From the NCBI RefSeq assembly GCF_013375155.1, contig NZ_JABXOF010000009.1:1-64000 (forward strand): DNA of 64,000 bases. The letters are read 5' to 3'. Below the pieces are notes generated by a model. The model saw only the letters and a program-made list of their open reading frames with translations. It did not search any database and was not told the origin of the DNA. Positions 35,913 to 46,186 of this stretch are shown here, piece after piece (the stretch's first letter is position 1; each line of letters opens with the position of its first letter). The position numbers and the translations under genes are program-made. The DNA is from Serratia ureilytica (GTDB lineage: Bacteria; Pseudomonadota; Gammaproteobacteria; Enterobacterales; Enterobacteriaceae).

Positions 35913-37100
35913 TTACAGCGAACGGCGCAGGCGCGCGACCGCTTCTTGCATCTGCTGCTCGGTGGCGGTGGCGAACGACAGGCGGAAGGTCGAACGATCC
36001 GGGTTGTCGGAGAAGAAGTATTCCCCCGGCACGAACACCACGCCCTGCTGCAGCGTGGTGTTCAGCCATTCGGTGGCGTTGAACGGCTGGCGGAAACGCG
36101 CCCACAGGAACATGCCGCCCTTCGGTTTATCGAAGGTGATGTAGTCGCCCAGCTCCTGCTCCACCAAACCGGCCAGGATCTCGCCCTTGTGTTTATAGGC
36201 GGCGCGGATCTTGTCGATCTGCGCCGGCAGGCGATCCAGGCCAAGGTAGCATTCGACGATGCTCTGCGACAGGGCGCTGGCGTGCAGATCCGCCGCCTGT
36301 TTGATGATCGCCACTTTATGCAGCAGGAACGGCGGCAGGATCGCCCAGCCCAAACGCAGGCCCGGCGCCAGGATCTTGGAAAAGGTCGAGGTATAGATGA
36401 TGTGGTCGGTGTTGCCCAGCACCTGCTGCGACACCTGATGCAGCGTCGGGTGGCGCTCTTCGGTGAAACGCAGCTCGCCGTACGGATCGTCTTCGATGAT
36501 CAGGAAGTTATGTTCGGCGGCCAGCTTCACCAGCAGTTCGCGGCGCGCGGCGCTGAGGGTGATACCGCTGGGGTTGCCGAAGTTCGGCACCACGTACACG
36601 CCCTTGATGCGCTGGGTTTTCAGCAGCTCGGCCAGCTCTTCCACCACCATGCCGTCGCTGTCGGACGAGACCGACATGATGTTGGCCTCCGCCAGTTCCA
36701 GCGTTTGCAGCGCCGCCAGGTAGGTCGGGCGCTCCACCACGAACACGTCGCCCGGGTTGACGATGGCGCGCATCACCAAATCCAGGGCCTGCTGAGAGCC
36801 GGCGGTGACCATCACCTCTTCTGCGCGCGCGGTGACGCCGCGCTCGGCGCACAGCGCGCAAATGCGCTCACGCAGCAGCGGGCTGCCCTCGGTCAGGCCA
36901 TACTGGAATGCGCTTTTCGGCTGTTCGGTGATCGCCTGCTGGGTGGCGATGCTCAATCCTTCGAAATCGAACAGCGCATCAGAGGGGATGCCGCCCGCCA
37001 GCGAAATGACGTGTTCCATCTTGCTGTGCTTAAGCAATTCACGGATGGCCGAACTTTTTACGTTAACGATGCGCTGCGCGAGTAACCCTTCTGTCTTCAT
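35913..37100 (-). CDS. PLP-dependent class I/II aminotransferase (LysN/2-aminoadipate type)
   Basis: A 395-residue fold-type I aminotransferase. The PLP lysine is in STFSKILAPGLRLGW (about 235-250); NFGNPSGITLS and IEDDPYGELRF carry the cofactor Asn and Asp-Pro-Tyr block, and the C-terminal substrate Arg is in STFRLSFA. The overall pattern resembles multi-substrate enzymes acting on 2-aminoadipate, branched-chain or aromatic amino acids. It lies 44 bp after livF in the same direction, between liv and ugp, so transamination of imported branched-chain amino acids is a reasonable but unproven guess. Confidence 0.85.
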   Translation of the reverse strand: MKTEGLLAQRIVNVKSSAIRELLKHSKMEHVISLAGGIPSDALFDFEGLSIATQQAITEQPKSAFQYGLTEGSPLLRERICALCAERGVTARAEEVMVTAGSQQALDLVMRAIVNPGDVFVVERPTYLAALQTLELAEANIMSVSSDSDGMVVEELAELLKTQRIKGVYVVPNFGNPSGITLSAARRELLVKLAAEHNFLIIEDDPYGELRFTEERHPTLHQVSQQVLGNTDHIIYTSTFSKILAPGLRLGWAILPPFLLHKVAIIKQAADLHASALSQSIVECYLGLDRLPAQIDKIRAAYKHKGEILAGLVEQELGDYITFDKPKGGMFLWARFRQPFNATEWLNTTLQQGVVFVPGEYFFSDNPDRSTFRLSFATATEQQMQEAVARLRRSL

Positions 37101-37144
37101 TTCTTCTTCTCGTACCTGATTATTTTAATTCGTAGGGGGGCGGA

Positions 37145-37846
37145 TTAACCGCCCAGATACGCCGACCTCACTGCTTCGTTGGCTAACAATGCAGCCCCCG
37201 TATCTTCCAACACCACGCGGCCGTTTTCCAGCACATAACCGCGGTCCGCCAATTTCAGCGCCTGATTGGCGTTTTGCTCCACCAGGAAGATGGTCATGCC
37301 CTCTTCCCGCAGCTGCTGAATGATGTCGAAAATCTGCTGGATGATGATGGGCGCCAGCCCAAGCGAAGGTTCGTCGAGCAGCAGCAGCTTCGGCTGGCTC
37401 ATCAGCGCGCGGCCGATGGCCAACATCTGCTGTTCGCCGCCGGACATGGTGCCGGCACGCTGGCTTCGGCGCTCCAGCAGGCGCGGGAACAGCGTGAACA
37501 CCCGTTCGATGCGCTGCTGATATTGGTGACGATCGGCGAAGAAGCCGCCCATCGCCAGGTTTTCTTCCACCGTCATGCGCGAGAAGACTCGCCGCCCTTC
37601 CGGCACGATCGCCACCGCTTCGCGCATGATGCGCGAGGTTTGCCACTGGGTGATGTCCTGCCCCTGGAAGACGATGCTGCCTTCGCTGGCGCGCGGTTCG
37701 CCGCACAGGGTGCCGAGCAGCGTGGTTTTACCGGCGCCGTTGGCGCCGATTAACGTCACGATTTCGCCCTGACTAATCGTGAGACTGACCTGATGCAGCG
37801 CCTGAATTTTGCCGTAATGGGCGGATACCTGATTGAATGACAACAT
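37145..37846 (-). CDS. livF: Branched-chain amino acid ABC transporter ATPase LivF
   Basis: A 233-residue ABC ATPase with Walker A GANGAGKTT (about 34-42), signature MSGGEQQMLAIGRAL, Walker B LLLLDEPSLGL and a short regulatory tail. It pairs with LivG in the high-affinity transporter. It starts 4 bp after livG. Confidence 0.97.
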   Translation of the reverse strand: MLSFNQVSAHYGKIQALHQVSLTISQGEIVTLIGANGAGKTTLLGTLCGEPRASEGSIVFQGQDITQWQTSRIMREAVAIVPEGRRVFSRMTVEENLAMGGFFADRHQYQQRIERVFTLFPRLLERRSQRAGTMSGGEQQMLAIGRALMSQPKLLLLDEPSLGLAPIIIQQIFDIIQQLREEGMTIFLVEQNANQALKLADRGYVLENGRVVLEDTGAALLANEAVRSAYLGG

Positions 37847-37850
37847 ATTA

Positions 37851-38618
37851 TTATTCGCCCAAATAAGCCCGGATCACGTCCGGGTTGTTGCGGATCTCCG
37901 CCGGTGTGCCCTGCGCCAGCGGCGTGCCCTGATTCACCACGTAAATGCGATCGGAGATGCCCATCACCAGCTTCATGTCGTGCTCGATCAGCAACACCGA
38001 GACCTTATGCCGATCGCGCAGCTCGACGATCAGATGATCCAGCTCGTCGGTCTCTTTCGGGTTCAGACCGGCGGCCGGTTCGTCCAGCATCAGCAGCTCC
38101 GGCCGGGTCACCATGCAGCGGGCGATCTCCAGCCGACGCTGCTGCCCGTAGGCCAGATTGCCCGCCGAACGGTTGGCCATCGATAGCAGGCCGACGCGCT
38201 CCAGCCACTCCGCTGCGTGCGCCAGCGCCTCGGCTTCGGCGCGGCGGAAGGCCGGGGTTTTCAGCAGCCCGGCGAACACGCCGCTTTTCAGGTGCTGATG
38301 CTGCGCCACCAACAGGTTCTCAATCACCGTCATTTCACGGAACAGCCGCACATGCTGGAAGGTGCGCACTACGCCCATACGGGCGATGGCCTGCCCCGCC
38401 AGCCCTTCCAGATGGCGATCGCGCAATTTGATGGTGCCGCCGCTCGGGCGGTAGAAACCGGTCAGGCAGTTGAACACCGTGGTTTTACCGGCGCCGTTGG
38501 GGCCGATCAGCGACACGATTTCGCCTTCATTGAGCGTCAACGCGACATTGTTGACCGCCAGCAGCCCGCCAAAACGCATCGACAGGCCTTCCACCTGCAG
38601 TAAAGGTTGAACGCTCAT
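37851..38618 (-). CDS. livG: Branched-chain amino acid ABC transporter ATPase LivG
   Basis: A 255-residue ABC ATPase with Walker [10 protein letters not shown], the family-typical [11 protein letters not shown] insertion, signature [14 protein letters not shown] and Walker [14 protein letters not shown]. The start at 38618 ([12 protein letters not shown]) gives the E. coli length; the frame extending into livM lacks family similarity. It overlaps the livM stop by four bases. Confidence 0.96.
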   Translation of the reverse strand: MSVQPLLQVEGLSMRFGGLLAVNNVALTLNEGEIVSLIGPNGAGKTTVFNCLTGFYRPSGGTIKLRDRHLEGLAGQAIARMGVVRTFQHVRLFREMTVIENLLVAQHQHLKSGVFAGLLKTPAFRRAEAEALAHAAEWLERVGLLSMANRSAGNLAYGQQRRLEIARCMVTRPELLMLDEPAAGLNPKETDELDHLIVELRDRHKVSVLLIEHDMKLVMGISDRIYVVNQGTPLAQGTPAEIRNNPDVIRAYLGE

Positions 38619-39894
38619 GCCTGTTCCCCCTTGCCCGCGTGAATGTCCGCCGCCTGCAGCTTCAGCTGCGGCCGTTTCATCGGCAACAGCCCCTGCGGCC
38701 GCCAAATCATCATCAGCACCATCAGCGCCCCCAGCAGCAGCATGCTGTATTCATTCAGATCGCGCATCAGCTCGCGCGACACCACCAGCAGGATCGCCGC
38801 CAGAATGACCGCGAACTGCGAGCCCATGCCCCCCAGTACGACGATCGCCAACACGAAGGCCGACTCGACGAAGGTGAAGGATTCCGGGCTGACGAACCCC
38901 TGGCGCGCGGCGAACAGCGTGCCGGCAAACCCGGCGAACGCGGCGCTGATGGTAAAGGCGGTCAGCTTGATGCGCGTCGGGCTGAGGCCCAGCGAGCGGC
39001 AGGCGATCTCGTCTTCGCGCAGCGCTTCCCAGGCGCGTCCGAGCGGCATGCGCAGCAGGCGGTTGATGACGAACAGCGTCAGCACCACCAGCAGCAGCGC
39101 CACCAGGTACAGAAATACGATGCGATCGCTCGGATCGTATTTCAGGCCGAAGACGTTATGGAAGGTATCCCAGCCGCCGTCGCGCACGCTGCGGTTAAAC
39201 TCCAGGCCGAAGAAGGTCGGTTTCGGGATCTGGCTGATGCCGTTCGGCCCGCCGGTGATCTCGGTATTGTTCAGCAGCAGGATGCGCACGATCTCACCGA
39301 AGCCGAGCGTCACGATCGCCAGATAGTCGCCGCGCAGCCGCAGCACCGGGAAACCGAGCAGGAAGCCGAAGGCGGCGGTGACGATGCCCGCCAGCGGCAG
39401 GCTCTCCCAAAAGCCGAGGCCGTAATAATGATTCAGCAGCGCATAGGTGTAGGCGCCGATGGCGTAGAAACCGCCGTAGCCGAGCACCAGCAGACCGGAC
39501 AGGCCCACCACCACGTTGAGGCCGAGGCCCAGCATCACGTAGATCAGCGTCAGGGTGGCGATATCCACCGTGCCGCGCGACACCAGGAACGGCCAGGCGA
39601 CCGCCGCGACGAGCAGCAGAGCCGCCAGCAGCTTTTGCCGCGGCGTGGTGCCGTCGAAGCTAGGCAGCACGAACGCCGGGCCGGAGACCTTTTTCAGGCC
39701 CTGCTGCAGCAGCGGGCGCAACAGCTGGAAGAAAAAGACGATGACGCAGCCGATGCCGATCCACATCCAGCGCACTTCCGCCGCGCCGTGCACCACCAGT
39801 TTGGTGCCGTCCAGGCTGAGCTGCATGCCCATCAGGAACGACGCCATCACGAACAGCACCGCCGTGGCGATCAGCGCATTGAGCAGATTGAGTT

Positions 39895-39898
<4 letters not shown>
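38615..39898 (-). CDS. livM: Branched-chain amino acid ABC transporter permease LivM
   Basis: A 427-residue permease with an N-terminal extension of about 100 residues before the core of membrane helices, as in E. coli LivM (425). [23 protein letters not shown] and the loop [17 protein letters not shown] (ATPase contact) are characteristic. It overlaps livH by four bases. Confidence 0.96.
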
Positions 39899-40821
<923 letters not shown>

Positions 40822-40844
40822 ACTCTGAACCCTTGGCTGCGAAA

Positions 40845-40867
40845 CCCGCCGGCGGAGAACCGGCGGG
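40845..40867 (-). other. Stem-loop 2 between livJ and livH
   Basis: CCCGCCGG and CCGGCGGG form a perfect 8-bp stem with a 7-base loop. On the minus strand only TTT follows. It lies 24 bp before livH. Confidence 0.6.
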
Positions 40868-40900
40868 TAAAGGGAGACGGGGCCGACAAGCCGACCCGCC

Positions 40901-40920
40901 GGGCGCAGCGGGCTGCGCCC
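40901..40920 (-). other. Stem-loop 1 between livJ and livH
   Basis: GGGCGCAG and CTGCGCCC form a perfect 8-bp stem with a 4-base loop, 18 bp after the livJ stop. No T run follows. Together with the next hairpin it probably protects or attenuates the livJ message. Confidence 0.6.
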
Positions 40921-40938
40921 CACCCTAATCATTATGGC

Positions 40939-42054
40939 TTATTTGATCGGTGTGGACGTGCCGTTGGCATGCCATTCGAACACGCCGAACTCGAAGCCTT
41001 TCAGGTCGCCCTTGTCATCCCAGGTCAGCGGCCCCATCACGGTCTCCACCGGCTTACCGGTTTTCAGATCCTTGACGATGTCCGCCGGTTCCTGACTGCC
41101 GCTGCGCTCCATGCCGGTGGTCAGCGACTGCAGCGCGGCATAGGTGGTCCAGACGAACGGGCCGGTCGGATCCAGCTTCTTGGCTTTCAACGCATCGACG
41201 ATCGGCTGGTTGGCAGGCACCTGATCGTAGCGTTTCGGCAGCGTCACCAGCATGCCTTCCGAAGCGGCGCCGGCGATGTTGGACAGTGAGGAGTTGCCCA
41301 CGCCTTCCGGCCCCATGAAGCGGGTAGTCAACCCGGCCTGTTTGGCCTGACGCAGGATCTGGCCCATTTCCGGGTAGTAACCGCCGAAGTACACGAAGTC
41401 GATATTCTCTTTCTTCAGGCGCGCCACCAGGGTGGAGAAGTCTTTGTCGCCGGCGGTGATGCCTTCGAACATCGCCACTTCGGTGCCCTGTTTTTTCAGG
41501 CTGTCGCGCACCGAGCGCGCCAGGCCTTCGCCGTATTGTTGCTTGTCGTGCACCACGGCGATGCGCTTCGGCTTGATGTCGCTGAGAATGTATTTGGCGG
41601 CGGTCGGGCCCTGATCCGAATCCAGACCGGTGGTGCGCAGGATCATCTTGTAGCCGCGGGTGGTCAGATCGGCGTTGGTGGCCGCCGGGGTAATCATGAT
41701 CACGCCTTCATCTTCATAGATATCGGACGCCGGCTGGGTGGATGAGGAGCACAGGTGGCCGATCACGTAGCGAATGCCGTCGTTGATCACCTTGTTGGCG
41801 ACCGCAACCGCCTGTTTCGGGTCGCAGGCGTCGTCGTATTCCACGCCGACCAGCTTGTCGCCCTTGATGCCGCCCTTGGCGTTAATGTCGGCAATCGCCT
41901 GGCGCGCGCCGGTAAACTCCATGTCGCCATACTGCGCGACCGGGCCGGACATTGCCCCGACGATCGCCACCTTGATGTCTTTCGCCATGGCCGCCTGGCT
42001 CATGGCCATCGCAATACAACCCGCCAGCAGTGCCTTACCTGTTGTTAATTTCAT
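40939..42054 (-). CDS. livJ: Leu/Ile/Val-binding periplasmic protein
   Basis: A 371-residue type I periplasmic binding protein with a Sec signal peptide (cleavage after AMA, about residue 24). The conserved [20 protein letters not shown] region carries ligand-binding Ser/Thr residues. Details such as KALLAGCIA in the signal peptide, AQYGD, ITPAATN and [12 protein letters not shown] are closer to E. coli LivJ (LIV-binding) than to LivK (Leu-specific). The start at 42054 has GGGGA upstream; the open frame continuing upstream is AT-rich and not coding. It is the only binding protein of this liv operon. Confidence 0.93.
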   Translation of the reverse strand: MKLTTGKALLAGCIAMAMSQAAMAKDIKVAIVGAMSGPVAQYGDMEFTGARQAIADINAKGGIKGDKLVGVEYDDACDPKQAVAVANKVINDGIRYVIGHLCSSSTQPASDIYEDEGVIMITPAATNADLTTRGYKMILRTTGLDSDQGPTAAKYILSDIKPKRIAVVHDKQQYGEGLARSVRDSLKKQGTEVAMFEGITAGDKDFSTLVARLKKENIDFVYFGGYYPEMGQILRQAKQAGLTTRFMGPEGVGNSSLSNIAGAASEGMLVTLPKRYDQVPANQPIVDALKAKKLDPTGPFVWTTYAALQSLTTGMERSGSQEPADIVKDLKTGKPVETVMGPLTWDDKGDLKGFEFGVFEWHANGTSTPIK

Positions 42055-42459
42055 CCGCAAATCCCCATCTGTCGTTGTGAACGTACCTGTTGTGTTTGCC
42101 TGCGCCCGATCGTTATTGACCGCTTTTGTTATAAGTAATAATGATTTAGGCGTTTTGTTGGCATTATTTTCTAATAAGACTTTATTTTTCATACCATTAA
42201 ACAGGAATTTTCTGCTGCAAATCAACTTCATCCGACAGAAACAAGCGGTGTAAACAGGATAAAATTCGAATTAAATCTGCGCTGTTTACCTTGAAGCGTA
42301 GCGCGTTGTGCTGGTTAACAATCCGTTTACTAACTATTTACTCGGAAAATGCCCCGTGCAAAAAACATATTGCACAGTAATCGTACAGAAAAACTTACAC
42401 AACGCTCTGCACAAGATCTATTACACTGTCGGCATCATTTAGCTGCGCGGAAATTCTGC
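42055..42459. other. 405-bp divergent intergenic region livJ/panM
   Basis: An AT-rich stretch that must contain the livJ promoter and leader (left part) and the panM promoter (right part). A weak panM promoter candidate is TTACAC, 18 bp, TATTAC around 42395-42425. No clear Lrp, riboswitch or attenuator signal could be recognised. Confidence 0.5.
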
Positions 42460-42852
42460 ATGAAACTGACCATCGAGCGCCTGACCGCGCTGTCCCCGCA
42501 AGACCTTATCGACCTCGGTAAAATTTGGCCGCACCAGCAGCCGGAACAGTGGCAGAGCTGGCTGAGCGGCGGCAAGGCGCTGTTCGCCGCCCGCTTCAAC
42601 GAGCGTCTGCTGGGCGCGGTGAAAATTGCGCTGCAGGACGACCGCGCCGAACTGCTGGATCTGCTGGTACGCGAAGTGACGCGCCGCCGCGGCGTCGGTC
42701 TTTACCTGGTGCAAGATGCACAGCGTCAGCTGCCGCAGGTCGCCCATTGGCAGCTGTCGACCGCCGGTCTGGCGCCGCGCGAACGTGGGGAAGTCGATAA
42801 CTTCATGCGCGCCTGCGGCTTCGCGCCGCAGGGCGATCTCTGGCAAAAATGA
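42460..42852 (+). CDS. panM: PanD maturation and regulatory factor PanM
   Basis: A 130-residue GNAT-fold protein that, with acetyl-CoA bound, triggers autocleavage of pro-PanD (aspartate decarboxylase) and adjusts pantothenate synthesis. The pyrophosphate-binding loop VREVTRRRGVGLYLV (about 70-84) is nearly identical to that of E. coli YhhK/PanM (127). The start at 42460 (MKLTIERL) fits the family. As in E. coli it is divergent from livJ; here its last four bases overlap the next gene. Confidence 0.93.
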   Translation: MKLTIERLTALSPQDLIDLGKIWPHQQPEQWQSWLSGGKALFAARFNERLLGAVKIALQDDRAELLDLLVREVTRRRGVGLYLVQDAQRQLPQVAHWQLSTAGLAPRERGEVDNFMRACGFAPQGDLWQK

Positions 42853-44066
42853 AACGCCGGCTGGCGGCGCTGGTCTTGATTGCGCTGGGGTTGGCGGCCT
42901 GGTTCGCCGGGCGTCAGCAGGCGCTGCGCCAGGCCTCAGGCGGGGATCAGCAGGTTTACGTTTGGCAGCGGGTTTGGACGCCGCAACACGCCGATGCGCT
43001 GGCGCGCAGCCGCGATCTGTTCGGCACGCTGCGGGTGCTGGCGCTGCAGGTGCATCCACGCGAGGGCTGGCGGGAAATCCCGGCCGATCTCAGCCTGCTG
43101 AAGCAGGACGGCCGCCCGCTCTGGCTGGTAGCGCGCCTCGACGGCCAGCTGGCGCAGCTGGACCAAGAAGCCATTATCCAGCGTCTGCTTGCGATCACCC
43201 AGCGCTGGCAGGCGGCCGGGCTGCCCGTCACCGGCGTCGAGATCGATCATGACGCCGCCACGGCTCGCCTGCCGGATTACCAACGTTTTCTGCAGCGGCT
43301 GCGCCAACGGCTGCCCGCCGCTTTGCAACTCGGCATCACCGCCCTGCCGGCCTGGATCGGCTCGCCCAACTTGCCCGGCGTACTGCAACAGGCCGACAGT
43401 TCCGTTCTGCAAGTGCATGCGGTGCTCTCACCGCAGCAGGGGCTGTTTGACGGCCCGCTGGCGCTGCGCTGGGTGCGGCAGTACGCCGCCGTCACACCGA
43501 AACCGTTTCGCGTCGCGCTGCCGGCCTATGGCATGGCGCTGCTGGGGTTTGATGCGCAGGGCGCGCAGGTGGAGAGCGAATCCTCGCTGCGCGTGGCCGG
43601 CAACGGCCGCGAACTGACGGTCGCGCCGCAGCAGATCGCCGATTTTCTGCAAACGCTGGCGCAGCAAACGCCGCCCCGGCTGCGCGGCGTGATTTGGTTC
43701 CGACTGCCGCTGGCGGACGATCGGCGCGCCTGGTCGCTCGCCACGCTGCGAGCGGTGATCGAACGGCGGCCGCTGAATGTAGACTGGCAGGTAAAATTTA
43801 GGCCTCAGCCGCAGCAAAACGGGCTGTATGATCTGATAATTCACAACAACGGGCCGGTGGACGCCCCGCTGCCGCAAGAGGTGGTCATCCGCGCCGACGA
43901 CTGCCTGGCGGCGGACGCGGTCGGCAACTACCGGCTGGAATCCGCACCGCAACGGCAACGCTTTATTCGCATCAGCAGCGACCAGCTGCGAGCCGGGCAA
44001 TCCCGGCCACTGGGCTGGCTGCGCTGCCAACAACTGACGCCAGGAGGCACCCTTGTCACACCTTGA
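42849..44066 (+). CDS. DUF3142 domain-containing exported or anchored protein
   Basis: A 405-residue protein of unknown function with an N-terminal hydrophobic segment (about 5-21) that acts as a signal anchor or signal peptide. The body resembles DUF3142 proteins: QQVYVWQRVWTPQHADAL near the start, a strand-like GVEIDHDAATARLPDY (about 130-145) and GVIWFRLPLADDRRAW (about 275-290). Alternating strands and helices and the D-H-D strand are reminiscent of a glycosidase-like TIM barrel; that is an inference. Its start overlaps panM (ATGA) and its end overlaps the next gene by 14 bases, so all three are probably translated together. Confidence 0.8.
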   Translation: MKRRLAALVLIALGLAAWFAGRQQALRQASGGDQQVYVWQRVWTPQHADALARSRDLFGTLRVLALQVHPREGWREIPADLSLLKQDGRPLWLVARLDGQLAQLDQEAIIQRLLAITQRWQAAGLPVTGVEIDHDAATARLPDYQRFLQRLRQRLPAALQLGITALPAWIGSPNLPGVLQQADSSVLQVHAVLSPQQGLFDGPLALRWVRQYAAVTPKPFRVALPAYGMALLGFDAQGAQVESESSLRVAGNGRELTVAPQQIADFLQTLAQQTPPRLRGVIWFRLPLADDRRAWSLATLRAVIERRPLNVDWQVKFRPQPQQNGLYDLIIHNNGPVDAPLPQEVVIRADDCLAADAVGNYRLESAPQRQRFIRISSDQLRAGQSRPLGWLRCQQLTPGGTLVTP

Positions 44067-46122
44067 TTCGCGCGCGGCACGGAACACCCGCCGCCTTCTT
44101 CCGCTGGCCATGCTGATCGGCGCCGCACTGCCGCTGGGCGGCTATGCCTGCGGCCCGGATTTTCCTAACCGGCTGCTGATCGATCGCAACGGCACCCTGC
44201 TGTATATGCCGGAGGGCAATTTCGCCTTCGAAGCCGGCCGGCTGGTGCCGGCGGACAGTCAGTTGCCGCACTGGCAAGCCCCGCCGCCGCCGATGCCGCC
44301 GAAACCGATGCCGCAATCGCCGGAAACGATAGCGATAGGCAAAATGCGCGCCGCCAAAACGGTGGAAGAGGCTGACGCCGTCAATACGCAGGGGTTGTCC
44401 AACGCCGCGCGTCTCTATCAACTGGGCGCCGTGGCTTTCGCCAGCCACGATCCGCGCGCCGCAGACTATTTCCAGCAGGTGCTGAAGCTACCGGCCGCCG
44501 AACAGGGCGACTGGGGACTGCGGGCGCAGTATTCGCTTGGCCGCGTACTGATGGCTGACCACGGGACGCCGGTAAACGAATCCGGTGAAGCGGCCCCCGC
44601 CGCCGAGCACCCGCCAAAAGCCGCGCTTGAACAGGCGCTGACGGCATTCCAGCAGGTGATCGACCGGGTGAAAAGCGGCGCCGCCGATCCCGATCAGTTG
44701 GCGCTGAGCAGCCTTGGGCAGCAGGCGCGCATCCACCTGTGGCTGGGTGACGTCGCCTCCGCCGCCCATCTGTACGCGCAACAGGCGGCGCAGGGCGATC
44801 CGAGCGGCGGGCAGTCGCTGCAGTACGTCTCCAGCTTCCTGGTCAATCCCGACCATTTGGACACGCTGAAACAGATTATCGGCGATCCGTTGATCCAGCA
44901 GCTGGTGACCATTGAGCTGTTCGCCCGCAGCGGCAACCTGCAAATGGCGGATACCGACGGCAACGGCCGCTCCGCGCAAATCATCAACCAGATCCTGACG
45001 CTGCTGGACGGCTCAGTGAAAAGCGGCTTCGCCGGCAGCGATCGGCTGGCGGCGCTGGCTTACCGTTCGGGGCAGTACCCGATGGCGGCGAGCCTGCTGA
45101 AAAACGCCGGCGACAGCGGCCTGGCGTGGTGGCTGCGCGCCAAAATGGCGCTGCGCGACGGTGACGTGAAAGCCGCCACCGCCGCCTACGCCAAGGCGGC
45201 AAGCGCGTTCCCCGCCGACGAAAGCTGGGGTGAACAGCGCAACGCCGACTTCGTCGCGGAAACCATCGTGCCCGAGTGCCGGGTGGCCGGCGAACAGGCC
45301 ATCCTGGCGCTGAACCGAGGCGACTATCTGCAGGCGATGGACCTGCTGTATCGCGGCAAAGCGCTCTACTGGGCCGACGTGGCCGACGTGGCGGAACGGG
45401 TGCTGACCGTCGATGAGTTGAAAGGCTTTGTCGATAAGCACGCCCCGGCGCCGACGACGCCGCTCAAGCCGGTTAATCCGGACGATTACGGCGGCCAGCA
45501 GATCACGCCGGAGGTGCAGCTGCGCGAACTGCTGGCGCGGCGGCTGATGCGCGCCGGGCGATCGCCGGAGGCGCTGGCCTACTTCGATATTCCCAACTAC
45601 CGGCAAGCGGCGCAGCAGTTCGCCGACGAGCTGAAGGCCGCCAAGGACAAATCCGCTGCGCCGCTGGCGCGCGCGCAGGCTTACTATCGCGCCGCCAACC
45701 TGCTGCGCGCCCAGGGGCTGGAGTTTACCGGCTATGAGATGACGCCGGATTACGCCATCTATGGCGCCGGCTATTCCTATCTGGGAGATGCGTTCGATAC
45801 CCGCGAGCTGAAGCATAAAAGCTGGATCGACAGCGCCGAAGCGGCGCGCGCCAAGGCGGCGCTACCGGCGGAAGACAACCGTTTCCTGCACTATCGCTGG
45901 CAGGCGGTGGGGCTGGCGCAACAGGCGGCCGATCTGCTGCCGCCTAAGAGCCAGGCCTATGCCGCCGTGCTGTGTAACGCCGCCAGCTGGGTTATCAAAC
46001 GCGATGCCAAAACCGGCCGGGCGCTTTATCAGCGCTATATCAACACCGGCACCCGTTATCCGTGGGCGGCGAAATTCGGCTACGACTGCCCGGCGCCGGA
46101 CTTCGCCGCCGTGGCGCCATAA
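44053..46122 (+). CDS. Exported repeat-containing protein of unknown function (CGPDFP type)
   Basis: A 689-residue protein that I cannot assign to a characterised family. It starts at TTG (44053): AGGAGG stands 5 bases upstream and the next in-frame ATG falls inside the hydrophobic signal segment. Residues about 14-32 form a signal peptide after an Arg-rich n-region, followed at once by CGPDFPNRLL. A Pro-rich linker (about 76-95) leads into helical TPR-like repeats (about 125-560). Cysteines are few (about 33, 409, 640, 679), which allows one or two disulfides in the periplasm. It overlaps the DUF3142 gene by 14 bases and ends at a terminator shared with rpoH. Confidence 0.75.
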   Translation: MSHLDSRAARNTRRLLPLAMLIGAALPLGGYACGPDFPNRLLIDRNGTLLYMPEGNFAFEAGRLVPADSQLPHWQAPPPPMPPKPMPQSPETIAIGKMRAAKTVEEADAVNTQGLSNAARLYQLGAVAFASHDPRAADYFQQVLKLPAAEQGDWGLRAQYSLGRVLMADHGTPVNESGEAAPAAEHPPKAALEQALTAFQQVIDRVKSGAADPDQLALSSLGQQARIHLWLGDVASAAHLYAQQAAQGDPSGGQSLQYVSSFLVNPDHLDTLKQIIGDPLIQQLVTIELFARSGNLQMADTDGNGRSAQIINQILTLLDGSVKSGFAGSDRLAALAYRSGQYPMAASLLKNAGDSGLAWWLRAKMALRDGDVKAATAAYAKAASAFPADESWGEQRNADFVAETIVPECRVAGEQAILALNRGDYLQAMDLLYRGKALYWADVADVAERVLTVDELKGFVDKHAPAPTTPLKPVNPDDYGGQQITPEVQLRELLARRLMRAGRSPEALAYFDIPNYRQAAQQFADELKAAKDKSAAPLARAQAYYRAANLLRAQGLEFTGYEMTPDYAIYGAGYSYLGDAFDTRELKHKSWIDSAEAARAKAALPAEDNRFLHYRWQAVGLAQQAADLLPPKSQAYAAVLCNAASWVIKRDAKTGRALYQRYINTGTRYPWAAKFGYDCPAPDFAAVAP

Positions 46123-46140
46123 CGCCGAATTTCAGGCACT

Positions 46141-46168
46141 AAAAAGCCCGGCTTGCCGGGCTTTTTTT
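46141..46168. terminator. Bidirectional terminator between the CGPDFP gene and rpoH
   Basis: GCCCGGC-TT-GCCGGGC is flanked by five A and seven T, so it can terminate transcription from both sides. Confidence 0.88.
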
Positions 46169-46186
46169 ATCGAATCTCGCATCGAC

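Noticed and set aside
40845-40920. Rho-independent terminators between livJ and livH
   Set aside because: Both hairpins lack a T run, and the downstream transporter genes have no other evident promoter.
44053-44160. Lipoprotein signal in the 689-residue exported protein
   Set aside because: The residues before Cys33 (GGYA) do not fit a lipobox, which needs a Leu/Val/Ile-type residue at -3; an ordinary signal peptide is more likely.
44053-44160. Twin-arginine signal peptide (TRRLL) in the same protein
   Set aside because: The residues around the Arg pair match the S-R-R-x-F-L-K pattern only in part and the h-region is strongly hydrophobic, so Sec export is at least as likely.
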